Made by a program: the position numbers and the translations under genes | In this document: piece by piece, positions 7,832 through 18,339 of the stretch | Numbering within the stretch: the first letter of the stretch is position 1 | Layout of the letters: each line of letters begins with the position of its first letter | Source of the DNA: Bradyrhizobium sp. | GTDB taxonomy: Bacteria; Pseudomonadota; Alphaproteobacteria; Rhizobiales; Xanthobacteraceae | Assembly (NCBI RefSeq): GCF_027451485.1 | Contig: NZ_DAIDJE010000079.1 | Location: forward strand, 1-43,377 | Direction of reading: 5' to 3' | Length of the DNA: 43,377 nucleotides | The notes under the pieces: generated by a model | What the model saw: only the letters and a program-made list of their open reading frames with translations | Database searches by the model: none | Told to the model about the DNA's origin: nothing

Positions 7832-8526
7832 TGCTGGAGGTCAGGGATCTTCACGCCTATTACGGCAAGAGCCACATCCTTCAGGGCGTCAATCTGGACA
7901 TCCGCGCCGGCGAGGTCGTGAGCCTGCTCGGGCGTAATGGCGTCGGCCGTTCGACGACCGTCAAGGCGATCATGGGCGAGGTCGCGCCGCAGGGCATCGT
8001 CCGCTTCAAGGGACGGGATATCGCGGGGCTGCCGAGCCACAAGATCGCGCGATGCGGTCTGGGTTATGTACCGGAACATCGCGACATCTTCCCCGGACTT
8101 ACCGTCCGTCAAAACCTCTTGCTCGGCATCAAGGACGTGCGTCGTCCCGGCAGATGGCGGATCGAAGGCATGCTCGAGATGTTTCCCAACCTTGCGGCGC
8201 GCGCCGATACGCCGGCCGAGGTCTTATCCGGCGGCGAGAAACAGATGCTGACGGTTTGCCGAACGCTGATGGGCGATCCCGAACTGATCATGATCGACGA
8301 GCCCACCGAGGGGCTGGCGCCGTTGATCGTGCAGCAGGTGGGCGATCTGATCGCGAAAATTGCCGAGGCCGGGGTCTCCATATTGCTCGTCGAACAGAAG
8401 CTGTCGATCGCGCTGCGCATTTCTCATCGCGTCTACCTCATGGGACACGGCCGCATCGTGTTCGAAGGCACGCCGGACGAACTAAGGGCCAATGACGAGG
8501 TTCGCAAGCAGTGGCTCGAGGTGTGA
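7831..8526 (+). CDS. livF: ABC transporter ATP-binding protein LivF, with Arg in Walker A
   Basis: The 231-residue ATPase is the LivG partner. Its Walker A reads GRNGVGRST, so the nearly invariant Lys is Arg at position 40 (codon CGT, clear in the sequence). The signature LSGGE (132-136) and Walker B with catalytic Glu (IDEPTEG, D156/E157) are intact. The H-loop position is Gln (VEQK, Q189), which is usual for LivF proteins. Because ATP sites form between the Walker motifs of one subunit and the signature of the other, the altered Lys faces the degenerate LivG signature, leaving one good and one poor site. The stop at 8526 is followed by a convergent minus-strand gene; no strong terminator is seen in the 93-bp gap. 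Confidence 0.94.
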   Translation: MLEVRDLHAYYGKSHILQGVNLDIRAGEVVSLLGRNGVGRSTTVKAIMGEVAPQGIVRFKGRDIAGLPSHKIARCGLGYVPEHRDIFPGLTVRQNLLLGIKDVRRPGRWRIEGMLEMFPNLAARADTPAEVLSGGEKQMLTVCRTLMGDPELIMIDEPTEGLAPLIVQQVGDLIAKIAEAGVSILLVEQKLSIALRISHRVYLMGHGRIVFEGTPDELRANDEVRKQWLEV

Positions 8527-8619
8527 CGCGCGCCCGATGACGGACTACGCACACCATGAAAGGATGCCGGATTGCATCTCGTCGCTTGCGTTCCTCGCGG
8601 TGGAAGGAAGCCGGGTTGG

Positions 8620-9231
8620 CTATCCCCGCGGCGGCCGTCGCCGCTTCATCGCGTGCCGGCGCGGTGTCCGCGTCACGCGGGGGCGGATGCGGCTGACGGC
8701 AGCGCGTTTTGGTTTGGCGACCTTCGGCCCGCGCGCCATCTCCATCAGCATTCGCAGCGCCTCGATGACCGAGCGCTGTCGCACGGCGCTGCGGCCGATC
8801 GCCCCAAACCGGCATTCGTGGGTCGTGATGCGCCCGTCGCGGGCGGCGACAGCAAAATGCACGAGACCGACCGGCTTGCCTGGCACCGCGCCCCCGGGCC
8901 CGGCTATACCGGTGATGGCGACGGCGAGATCGACTTCGGCTCGCTCCAGCGCGCCGACCGCCATTTGGATGGCGGTTTCCTTACTGACGGCGCCGAAGGT
9001 CGCCAGCGTGTCTGCCTCGACACCCAGCATCGTGCGCTTGGCGTCGTTCGAATAGGTGACGAAGCCTCGGTCGATCACATCGGAAGAGCCGGGAATGTCG
9101 GTGAGCGCGCCGGCGACGAGACCACCGGTGCAGGATTCCGCAGTTGCAATCGTCAGTTTGCGGCTGCGGCAGAGATCGAGCAGCGCGCGGGCGAGGGTGG
9201 TTGTGGAGCCGATTTGACGTTCGCTAGCCAT
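8620..9231 (-). CDS. pncC: CinA C-terminal domain protein / nicotinamide-nucleotide amidohydrolase (PncC type)
   Basis: The 203-residue protein matches the stand-alone CinA C-terminal domain that deamidates nicotinamide mononucleotide in NAD recycling. The family core spans about residues 10-165: AESCTGGLVAGALTDIPGSS near the N-terminus, GAVSKETAIQMAVGAL, and AVAITGIAGPGG. The region after about residue 167 is a strongly basic tail rich in Arg, Lys and Pro (for example RRHAMKRRRPPRG) that the enzyme family does not need and that may be disordered or bind nucleic acid. The N-terminal CinA nucleotide-binding domain is absent, as usual in this group. It lies 27 bp downstream of ispDF on the same strand, so both are probably one transcript. 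Confidence 0.9.
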   Translation of the reverse strand: MASERQIGSTTTLARALLDLCRSRKLTIATAESCTGGLVAGALTDIPGSSDVIDRGFVTYSNDAKRTMLGVEADTLATFGAVSKETAIQMAVGALERAEVDLAVAITGIAGPGGAVPGKPVGLVHFAVAARDGRITTHECRFGAIGRSAVRQRSVIEALRMLMEMARGPKVAKPKRAAVSRIRPRVTRTPRRHAMKRRRPPRG

Positions 9232-9258
9232 TTGCCCCGCTGCCCCCCTAACCAGACG

Positions 9259-10458
9259 TCAAATCGCGATCGGTCCCTTGTCATCCCACGGCAGGCGGAT
9301 AGTGGCGCAGGCGGTGGCTGCGATGCCTTCCTCGCGGCCGGTGAAGCCGAGGCGTTCGCTGGTCGTTGCTTTCACGGCGATGCGCGAAATATCAAGCCCG
9401 GTAATCTCGGCGATCCGCGCCCGCATCTGATCGCGCAAGGGACCGATCTTCGGCCGCTCGCAGATCAACGTGACCTCGAGATTGGCGATGCGTCCACCGC
9501 GCGCGGCGACGCGCTCGACGGCGTATTTGAGGAATTTGTCGGAAGCTGCGCCCTTCCATTTCATGTCGCTGGGCGGAAAGTGCGAGCCGATATCGCCGTC
9601 GGCGAGCGCGCCCAGGATGGCGTCGACCAGTGCATGCAGACCGACGTCGCCGTCGGAATGGGCGAGAAAGCCTTTGGTGTGAGGCACACGGATGCCGCAG
9701 ATCATCAGGTGGTCGCCCTCGCCAAAGGCATGCACGTCATAACCCGTTCCGGTCCTGATGTCGCCGAGCAGGCTTGCCAGGCGCGCTTCCTCGCGGACGA
9801 AATCTTCCGGTGTCGTGAGTTTCATGTTTGCAGCTTCACCTTCAAATGTCGCGACGGTCAATCCTACCCATTCGGCGAGCGCCGCATCATCGGTGAAATC
9901 GTCACGTCCCTCGCGCGCGGCACGGCGGTGCGCCTCGAGGATAGTGTCGAAATGGAACGACTGCGGCGTTTGCGCAATCCGCAGTCGCGCGCGTTCGGGC
10001 GTTGCCTCGATGCGGCCGTTGCCGTCGACCAGCTTGATGGTGTCCGCGACCGGAATAGCGGGAACGGCCGCGCGCGTTGCGGACGCCGCATCGATCGCGC
10101 GCGAGATGAGGGCCTTTGAGACAAACGGCCGCGCCGCGTCATGGATCAGGACGATGTCAGGCTTTTCGGCAACGAGGGCTTCCAGCCCCGCATGCACCGA
10201 GGCCTGCCGTGTCGCGCCGCCTTTGGCCGGTGGGGCGTGAGCCAGTCCGCGCACCGCATCATTGAAGCTGGCCGCATCGTCCGGATTGACGACAGGCTGC
10301 ACGACGGAGACCTGCGGATGCGAACTGAATGGCGCCATCGCCCGGTAGATCACCGGCTGACCGCCGATCGCGCGGTACTGTTTCGGCCCGCCCGCGCCGG
10401 CGCGGAGGCCGCGGCCAGCGGCAACGAGGATGGCGGCGGTCCGCGGCGGATTCGTCAT
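9259..10458 (-). CDS. ispDF: Bifunctional IspD/IspF enzyme of the MEP isoprenoid pathway
   Basis: The 399-residue fusion carries two steps of the methylerythritol phosphate pathway. Residues 1-230 are the cytidylyltransferase IspD (ILVAAGRGLRAGAGGPKQY near the start, DAARPFVS at about 107, ADTIK at 138). Residues 235-399 are the 2,4-cyclodiphosphate synthase IspF, with the zinc ligands visible as GYDVHAF (D241, H243) and GLHAL (H275), and later TTSERLGFTGREEGI. Fused ispDF is characteristic of alphaproteobacteria. Both domains are full length with intact motifs. It is transcribed divergently from the dusB-ntrBC operon and is followed by cinA. Confidence 0.96.
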   Translation of the reverse strand: MTNPPRTAAILVAAGRGLRAGAGGPKQYRAIGGQPVIYRAMAPFSSHPQVSVVQPVVNPDDAASFNDAVRGLAHAPPAKGGATRQASVHAGLEALVAEKPDIVLIHDAARPFVSKALISRAIDAASATRAAVPAIPVADTIKLVDGNGRIEATPERARLRIAQTPQSFHFDTILEAHRRAAREGRDDFTDDAALAEWVGLTVATFEGEAANMKLTTPEDFVREEARLASLLGDIRTGTGYDVHAFGEGDHLMICGIRVPHTKGFLAHSDGDVGLHALVDAILGALADGDIGSHFPPSDMKWKGAASDKFLKYAVERVAARGGRIANLEVTLICERPKIGPLRDQMRARIAEITGLDISRIAVKATTSERLGFTGREEGIAATACATIRLPWDDKGPIAI

Positions 10459-10579
10459 GGTTCTCGGCTATCAGTTGTCAGGAATTGAGGAACCCAGCGT
10501 GTGACCGGGGCCCAGCCCTTATCACGCCGAGGCACCGAAGCCAGAGCGTTTCCTGCGGGGACGGCACAAATGCCTGATA

Positions 10580-10596
10580 TGTTGCAGTGCACTTGC
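10580..10596. promoter_or_regulatory. Near-palindrome upstream of dusB-ntrBC, possible NtrC or other regulator site
   Basis: TTGCA (10580-10584), a self-complementary GTGCAC (10585-10590) and TTGCAA (10591-10596) form an almost perfect palindrome between the divergent ispDF and dusB genes. TGCA half-sites recall the NtrC consensus TGCAC-N5-GTGCA, but spacing does not match it well. In some rhizobia this operon is autoregulated by NtrC; that link is an inference here. Confidence 0.3.
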
Positions 10597-10633
10597 AACG
10601 CACGTTGACTTGTCTAAACTGTAGGCATGAAAC

Positions 10634-10662
10634 TTGACTGCACAAGATTTGTGCTAGAGAAT
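10634..10662 (+). promoter_or_regulatory. Candidate housekeeping promoter for dusB-ntrBC
   Basis: TTGACT (10634-10639), a 17-base spacer and GAGAAT (10657-10662) form a plausible vegetative promoter. If used, transcription starts near 10669, downstream of ATG 10627, which supports GTG 10708 as the dusB start. Another TTGACT at 10603 lacks a good -10. Confidence 0.4.
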
Positions 10663-10707
10663 GGTTTCTTGCGGGTAAGGGCACCCGCGCAGCCAGATGG
10701 GAAATCC

Positions 10708-11742
10708 GTGGGCAGTTTCGACTATTTGCGTCCTAACCCATTGAAAATCGGTGACATTGCGGTCGCGAACCGGGTTTTTCTGGCGCCCATGTCGGGCGTC
10801 ACTGACGCACCGTTTCGGCGTCTCGCGGCGGAACTGGGGGCAGGGCTGGTGGTCTCGGAGATGACCGCCAGCGACGATCTGGTGAACGGCAAGCCGATGT
10901 CGCAACTCAGGTGTGAGGCGGCCGGAATCGGGCCCCATGTCGTTCAGCTCGCCGGCTGTGAAGCCAAATGGATGGCGGAAGGCGCGCGGATTGCCGAAGC
11001 CGCGGGCGCTGACATCATCGATATCAACATGGGATGCCCGGCGCGCCACGTCACGGGTGGGCAGTCCGGTTCGGCCTTGATGCGCGATCTTGATCATGCC
11101 GTGCGCCTGATCGAGGCGACCGTCGGCGCAGTGAACGTCCCGGTAACGCTGAAGATGCGGCTCGGCTGGGATGAACGATCGTTGAATGCGCCGGAGCTGG
11201 CGCGACGCGCCGAAGCATCAGGTGTGCAGCTGATTTCCGTTCATGGCCGGACGCGTTGCCAGTTCTACAAAGGCGCAGCCGACTGGCAGGCTGTGCGGGC
11301 GGTCAAGGACGCCATCCGAATTCCCCTTGTCGTCAATGGCGACATCACTTCTTTCGACGCGGCGGTGGCGGCGATGGAAGCCTCCGGCGCCGATGCGGTC
11401 ATGGTCGGCCGCGGCGCGCAGGGCCAGCCCTGGCTGCTCGGTCAGCTCGGCCGCCAGCTCGAGGCCGGCGTGGCCGAGGCCGCGCCGTCGCTAAAGGAGC
11501 AGCTCCGCCACGTCCGTACGCTCTATGACGAAATCTGCCGACATTATGGTCTGCGGATCGGTCTGCGCCACGCGCGCAAGCATCTCGGCTGGGCGCTCGA
11601 GGTCGCGGCCGGCCATAGCTGCGCGCCGGCGGAGCTCTTGAGAAACTGGCGTGGTAAGATCCTGACGTCTGAGGACCCAGGGGTCGTTCATCGGTCTTTG
11701 GGCGAGGCATTCGACAATTTCGCGTGGAAAGCTGCCGCATGA
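10708..11742 (+). CDS. dusB: tRNA dihydrouridine synthase DusB (NifR3 family)
   Basis: DusB reduces specific uridines in tRNA using an FMN-bound TIM barrel. From GTG 10708 it is 344 residues. [16 protein letters not shown] opens the barrel; [11 protein letters not shown] carries the catalytic Cys region, followed by [16 protein letters not shown] and VVNGDI / [11 protein letters not shown] for FMN phosphate binding. An in-frame ATG at 10627 would add 27 unconserved residues and has no ribosome binding site, so I prefer GTG 10708; TTG/GTG codons between are also possible. The gene leads the dusB-ntrB-ntrC operon seen throughout the rhizobia, and its stop overlaps the ntrB start (ATGA). Confidence 0.9.
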   Translation: MGSFDYLRPNPLKIGDIAVANRVFLAPMSGVTDAPFRRLAAELGAGLVVSEMTASDDLVNGKPMSQLRCEAAGIGPHVVQLAGCEAKWMAEGARIAEAAGADIIDINMGCPARHVTGGQSGSALMRDLDHAVRLIEATVGAVNVPVTLKMRLGWDERSLNAPELARRAEASGVQLISVHGRTRCQFYKGAADWQAVRAVKDAIRIPLVVNGDITSFDAAVAAMEASGADAVMVGRGAQGQPWLLGQLGRQLEAGVAEAAPSLKEQLRHVRTLYDEICRHYGLRIGLRHARKHLGWALEVAAGHSCAPAELLRNWRGKILTSEDPGVVHRSLGEAFDNFAWKAAA

Positions 11743-12914
11743 GCTCCACCGCCGAACATCGCCCGCCGCTGCCGTCAGACTCGGACATCATTCTCAACGC
11801 GCTGCCAAATCCCGTGCTGCTGGTCGGGCCGGACGGGCGCATCGTCGACGCCAACATGGCCGCAGAATCGTTTTTCGAAATTTCGGCCCAGTTCCTGCAG
11901 CGGCATTCGCTGAAAGAGCTGGTGCCGTTCGGCAGTCCGCTGCTCGCGTTGATCGATCAGGTTCGCATCAGCAGTGCCCCGGTTTATGAATACAGGGTCG
12001 ACCTCGGCACGCCACGTACGGGAGCCGACCGCCAGGTCGACCTTCACGTTGCGCCCGTCACCGAGCGCCCCGGCCATATCGTCGTAATGCTCCAGGAACG
12101 CAGCATCGCCGACAAGATGGACCGGCAACTGACGCATCGAAGCGCGGCGCGCTCGGTGATTGCACTGGCGGCCATGCTGGCGCATGAAATCAAGAATCCA
12201 CTGTCCGGCATCCGCGGCGCCGCGCAATTGCTTGAGCAGGCGGCTTCTCCCGAAGACCGCACGCTGACGCGCCTGATCTGCGACGAAGCCGACCGAATCG
12301 TCACGCTGGTCGACCGGATGGAAGTGTTCGGCGACGACCGGCCGGTGGCGCGCGGTCCGGTCAATATCCATTCGGTGCTCGATCACGTCAAACGGCTGGC
12401 GCAGTCCGGCTTTGCCCGCAACGTCCGCTTCATCGAGGACTATGATCCCTCGCTGCCGCCGGTGCTCGCCAACCAGGATCAGCTGATCCAGGTGTTCCTC
12501 AACCTCGTCAAGAACGCGGCCGAAGCCACCGCCGAACTCGGCAGTGACGCGGAGATCCAGCTGACCACCGCATTCCGTCCGGGCGTGCGCCTGTCGGTGC
12601 CGGGAAAGAAATCGCGCGTCTCGCTGCCGCTCGAATTCTGCGTGCGTGACAACGGTCCGGGCGTGCCGGACGACCTCCTGCCGAACCTGTTCGATCCATT
12701 TGTGACGACCAAGCCGACAGGAAGCGGGCTCGGTCTGGCGCTGGTCGCCAAGATCGTTGGCGATCACGGCGGCATTATCGAGTGCGACTCCCAACCAAGA
12801 AAGACGACCTTCCGCGTGCTGTTGCCCATGTTCAATCCTACCAAGAAACCTGATCAGAGTGACCGCGATGACGTTGCCGGGACGCCGTTGCACACCTCGC
12901 AGAACATAAGATGA
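11739..12914 (+). CDS. ntrB: Nitrogen regulation sensor histidine kinase NtrB
   Basis: NtrB phosphorylates and dephosphorylates NtrC according to nitrogen status relayed by PII proteins. From ATG 11739 (preceded by GGAAAG and overlapping the dusB stop) the protein has 391 residues. A PAS domain covers about 15-125 ([19 protein letters not shown]), then a dimerisation/phosphoacceptor helix with H149 in [16 protein letters not shown], and an ATPase domain with [19 protein letters not shown] and [10 protein letters not shown] boxes. There are no membrane segments, as expected for this soluble sensor. A slightly earlier GTG at 11724 is possible but less likely. Nine bases separate it from ntrC. 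Confidence 0.96.
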   Translation: MSSTAEHRPPLPSDSDIILNALPNPVLLVGPDGRIVDANMAAESFFEISAQFLQRHSLKELVPFGSPLLALIDQVRISSAPVYEYRVDLGTPRTGADRQVDLHVAPVTERPGHIVVMLQERSIADKMDRQLTHRSAARSVIALAAMLAHEIKNPLSGIRGAAQLLEQAASPEDRTLTRLICDEADRIVTLVDRMEVFGDDRPVARGPVNIHSVLDHVKRLAQSGFARNVRFIEDYDPSLPPVLANQDQLIQVFLNLVKNAAEATAELGSDAEIQLTTAFRPGVRLSVPGKKSRVSLPLEFCVRDNGPGVPDDLLPNLFDPFVTTKPTGSGLGLALVAKIVGDHGGIIECDSQPRKTTFRVLLPMFNPTKKPDQSDRDDVAGTPLHTSQNIR

Positions 12915-12923
12915 GGAATAGCG

Positions 12924-14366
12924 ATGCCCGCAGGTAGCATTCTCGTAGCCGACGACGACACCGCTATCCGTACCGTTCTCAACCAGGCGCTGTCGCGCGC
13001 CGGATATGAGGTGAGATTGACCGGAAATGCCGCGACGCTGTGGCGATGGGTAAGCCAGGGCGAGGGCGATCTCGTCATCACCGATGTGGTGATGCCTGAT
13101 GAGAACGCGTTCGACCTGCTGCCGCGGATCAAGAAGATGCGGCCCAATCTGCCCGTCATCGTGATGAGCGCGCAGAACACCTTCATGACCGCGATCCGCG
13201 CTTCGGAGCGCGGAGCTTACGAATACCTGCCGAAGCCCTTCGACCTCAAGGAATTGATCGCGATCGTCGGCCGCGCACTGTCGGAGCCGAAGGAGCGGGT
13301 CGCGAGCACGCCCGACGATGCAGAATTCGATTCGATCCCCCTGGTCGGTCGCTCGCCGGCGATGCAGGAAATCTATCGGGTGCTGGCGCGTCTGATGCAG
13401 ACGGATCTGACGGTGATGATTTCGGGCGAGTCCGGCACCGGAAAGGAACTGGTCGCGCGCGCGCTGCATGACTACGGCAAGCGGCGCAATGGTCCGTTTG
13501 TGGCCGTCAACATGGCGGCGATCCCGCGTGACCTGATCGAGTCGGAGTTGTTCGGCCATGAGCGCGGGGCCTTCACCGGCGCCAACACGCGTGCCTCGGG
13601 CCGCTTCGAGCAGGCGGAAGGCGGCACGCTCTTTCTGGACGAAATCGGCGACATGCCGATGGAAGCGCAGACGCGGCTTTTGCGCGTGCTTCAGCAGGGC
13701 GAGTACACAACCGTCGGCGGCCGCACGCCGATCAAGACCGATGTGCGCATTGTGGCTGCCAGCAACAAGGATCTGCGAATCCTGATCCAGCAGGGCCTGT
13801 TCCGCGAGGATTTGTTCTTCCGCCTGAACGTGGTGCCGCTAAGGCTGCCGCCGCTGCGCGAACGGATCGAGGATCTTCCGGACCTGATCCGTCATTTCTT
13901 CGCTTTGGCGGAGAAGGACGGCCTGCCGCCGAAGAAGCTCGATGCAATGGCGCTGGAACGGATGAAGCAGCACCGCTGGCCCGGCAACGTGCGCGAACTG
14001 GAAAATCTCGCGCGGCGTCTTGCGGCACTCTACCCGCAGGACGTCATCACGGCTTCCGTGATCGACGGCGAACTGGCCCCGCCGGCGGTTGCCTCCGGTG
14101 GCAACCTGCAGCAGGGGGTTGATAATCTGGGCGGGGCGGTCGAGGCCTATCTGTCCTCGCATTTCTCCGGTTTCCCGAATGGCGTGCCGCCGCCGGGTCT
14201 GTATCACCGCATCCTCAAGGAGATCGAAGTGCCGTTGCTGACGGCGGCGCTCGCGGCAACCCGTGGTAACCAGATCCGGGCCGCCGATCTGCTCGGTTTG
14301 AACCGAAACACGCTGCGGAAGAAGATCAGGGATCTCGACATTCAGGTCTATCGGACGGGCAACTGA
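12924..14366 (+). CDS. ntrC: Sigma-54-dependent nitrogen response regulator NtrC
   Basis: The 480-residue activator has three domains in order. Receiver, about 5-120, with phosphoacceptor D54 (VITDVVMP) and acidic pocket DDD at 10-12. AAA+ domain, about 138-380, with Walker A GESGTGKE (K174), the sigma-54 contact loop GAFTGA (215-220), Walker [10 protein letters not shown] (235-243) and the [10 protein letters not shown] sensor region. C-terminal Fis-type helix-turn-helix, about 440-478 ([17 protein letters not shown]). All key residues for a working sigma-54 activator are present. It should turn on glutamine synthetase, ammonium transport and alternative nitrogen-source genes. It closes the dusB-ntrBC transcript; the next gene is on the opposite strand. 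Confidence 0.97.
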   Translation: MPAGSILVADDDTAIRTVLNQALSRAGYEVRLTGNAATLWRWVSQGEGDLVITDVVMPDENAFDLLPRIKKMRPNLPVIVMSAQNTFMTAIRASERGAYEYLPKPFDLKELIAIVGRALSEPKERVASTPDDAEFDSIPLVGRSPAMQEIYRVLARLMQTDLTVMISGESGTGKELVARALHDYGKRRNGPFVAVNMAAIPRDLIESELFGHERGAFTGANTRASGRFEQAEGGTLFLDEIGDMPMEAQTRLLRVLQQGEYTTVGGRTPIKTDVRIVAASNKDLRILIQQGLFREDLFFRLNVVPLRLPPLRERIEDLPDLIRHFFALAEKDGLPPKKLDAMALERMKQHRWPGNVRELENLARRLAALYPQDVITASVIDGELAPPAVASGGNLQQGVDNLGGAVEAYLSSHFSGFPNGVPPPGLYHRILKEIEVPLLTAALAATRGNQIRAADLLGLNRNTLRKKIRDLDIQVYRTGN

Positions 14367-14536
14367 GTATTCATTTGCTGGCCTCTCTGGCGGGGGGATT
14401 GCTCCGACAGGCCTGTGCTGGCGCCGTGGTGGTCGGCTTTGCGGCTTCAAGGGGAATTCGATCTGATCGGCCGTAGCTAGGGTTGGTGCCCGGCGTCGCG
14501 TAAGGTGTGACGCGCGCCGCGGTCACTGCAGCGACG

Positions 14537-15181
14537 TTAGTACTCCGTTCGCTGCCACCTCGCCGCATTCTGCATTGCCAGCGGACGGGTGACTTCTTCT
14601 ATCAAGGCAGCCCGAGCCTTGTTTCGCTCGTCTCCGTCAAGGGCCTCGCACAGGCTATTGACCAGAACGTAACGCTGTAAGTCTTCTAGCCGGCTACGAA
14701 AGCTGTTGAGCTGTGCTGTTGTTTTCCCATAAAGAACGAGACCCATCCCGGCTACAATTTCGAGTATAGCGCCGGAGAGGAAAGCGCTTCCAGAGGGAAG
14801 CGCTTCCACTACTGCTGCAACAAAGAAGATCAGCCCGACTCCCGAACCCACCAATGTCCAAAAGAATATGCGGTAAGATTGCGCCAGCGCGATTTGGTAA
14901 TATCCGGCCAATAACTCCATGTTTGAAGCAGCGATGAGTTGAACGTCTGCCGTAGCAGCCGTGCTAATCCGCTGAATAGAGTCGCGTACAAAGCTGTTTT
15001 CAGCCTTATCCGCACCGATGCTGCCCAAAAGGCCTCTGACCCATATTTCGAACCTGTGAAATTTGATCCGGCGTGCGGCCTCTTTTTCCGGCTGACTTTC
15101 CACCATAGTAAGGATCGGTTCTGGCGCGACGATCTGACTATGGGGTAATTCGGTACACCCCTTTTCCGGCTGGATTTCCAT
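14537..15181 (-). CDS. Two-helix membrane protein resembling the TRADD-N-associated transmembrane domain
   Basis: The 214-residue protein has a polar N-terminal half with basic/aromatic helix KFHRFEIWVRGLLG (about 40-53), a segment LLAGYYQIALAQSYRIFFW leading into a first membrane helix (about 105-127), a short outside turn LPSGSAF, a second helix (133-153, ending LVLYGK) and a long amphipathic, probably coiled-coil tail (TTAQLNSFRSRLEDLQRYVL). This order and the YY..ALAQ entry resemble the cyanobacterial-type TRADD-N-associated 2-TM domain described from bacterial conflict systems; I infer this by eye. No TRADD-N or effector domain is attached. It stands antisense between ntrC and ntrY, and its DNA is visibly poorer in GC than its neighbours (28 of 60 in 14701-14760), pointing to acquisition by transfer. 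Confidence 0.7.
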   Translation of the reverse strand: MEIQPEKGCTELPHSQIVAPEPILTMVESQPEKEAARRIKFHRFEIWVRGLLGSIGADKAENSFVRDSIQRISTAATADVQLIAASNMELLAGYYQIALAQSYRIFFWTLVGSGVGLIFFVAAVVEALPSGSAFLSGAILEIVAGMGLVLYGKTTAQLNSFRSRLEDLQRYVLVNSLCEALDGDERNKARAALIEEVTRPLAMQNAARWQRTEY

Positions 15182-15973
15182 GACGAAAGACTCCGGCTTC
15201 GGCTGGTACCTGGTGCCTAGCTGGCGGCACGTCGGATGTGCCGGCTGGAGTTAAGGCGCATGGCAAACGGCTACCAGTTGAACTTGTTCCTAGCGGGTTC
15301 CAAGCTTTCCCTTGAAGGCGCGAAATCGCAGCCTCGAGGCACCCGTGCGAGCATTCTGCCTCGAGCAACTGGTCCTGTCGTGCAAGCGAGTTGGCGTCTC
15401 CCGAAACAGTCAGGTGCTACGAATCCAACGTCGTCGACGCGATAGCTCTGGAGCCAATCGGCGACAGGGATGGCCGTCTGCTCAGGTGCTGCAAAGGGTG
15501 GACGCCCCATTCAAAAGCGGAGCGCTTACCGGCCTCTCCGTTGGTGAGTCAGATGGCCGGCAGTCGACGTTCCATTTGTTGACGGGGCAAGCGTACCGCG
15601 GGCGGATTAGCGGTAGGCGCGGCGGGGACTCCAAAAGTTGGGTGATCGCGGTTGCCCGAGGCTTTGCGGAAGGGCGGCAGCAGGCTGCTAACGGCGGCGG
15701 CAAATGACCCTTTTAGACGCCCCCGGGAGGCAAACCGTCCGGCACTGTGGGGCGGGCGCGCGGGCCCGAAAGGATAAAATCGATCGACCTTTGTAGGGCG
15801 CCCGAGTGCGTGACGGTTTGATAGATCGTGGCCGAAACAAGTCCTTGAAATTTGTAAGACACTCAGAAAACACAGCTATTTGGCACTGTAGTGTATCGGC
15901 AACAATGTGATATGATTGCATCAGTCCGCAAGTCAGGCGCGGGCGATCCGCCTTCATCGCATCATTTGCCGGA
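15182..15973. other. Intergenic stretch between the inserted membrane protein gene and ntrY
   Basis: About 790 bp in which frames of up to 131 codons occur on both strands but none shows a ribosome binding site with a recognisable domain, and several overlap. I read both strands for integrase, transposase or tRNA fragments and found none. The right 250 bp, which is AT-richer, should contain the ntrY promoter. Together with the membrane protein gene it forms the 1.6-kb separation between ntrBC and ntrYX. Confidence 0.45.
15908..15916 (+). promoter_or_regulatory. Extended -10 promoter element upstream of ntrY
   Basis: TGATATGAT fits the extended -10 form TGnTATAAT with one mismatch in the hexamer and lies 58 bp before the ntrY ATG. 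No good -35 lies 17 bp upstream, which extended -10 promoters can tolerate. Confidence 0.35.
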
Positions 15974-18322
<2,349 letters not shown>

Positions 18323-18339
18323 GAATACGGGCGTCTCCT

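Noticed and set aside
8572..10119. 515-codon plus-strand frame across cinA and ispDF
   Set aside because: It runs antisense through two conserved genes and their gap; its translation resembles nothing.
11775..13559. 594-codon open frame antisense to ntrB and ntrC
   Set aside because: It mirrors the codon bias of two firmly identified genes, has no family resemblance and no ribosome binding site.
15312..15707. 131-codon plus-strand frame in the ntrC-ntrY gap
   Set aside because: Competing frames on the other strand, no recognisable domain or ribosome binding site; kept only as unexplained sequence.
15879..15898. Sigma-54 promoter upstream of ntrY (TTGGCAC present)
   Set aside because: The -12 GC element is missing at the required 10-base spacing from the -24 GG.
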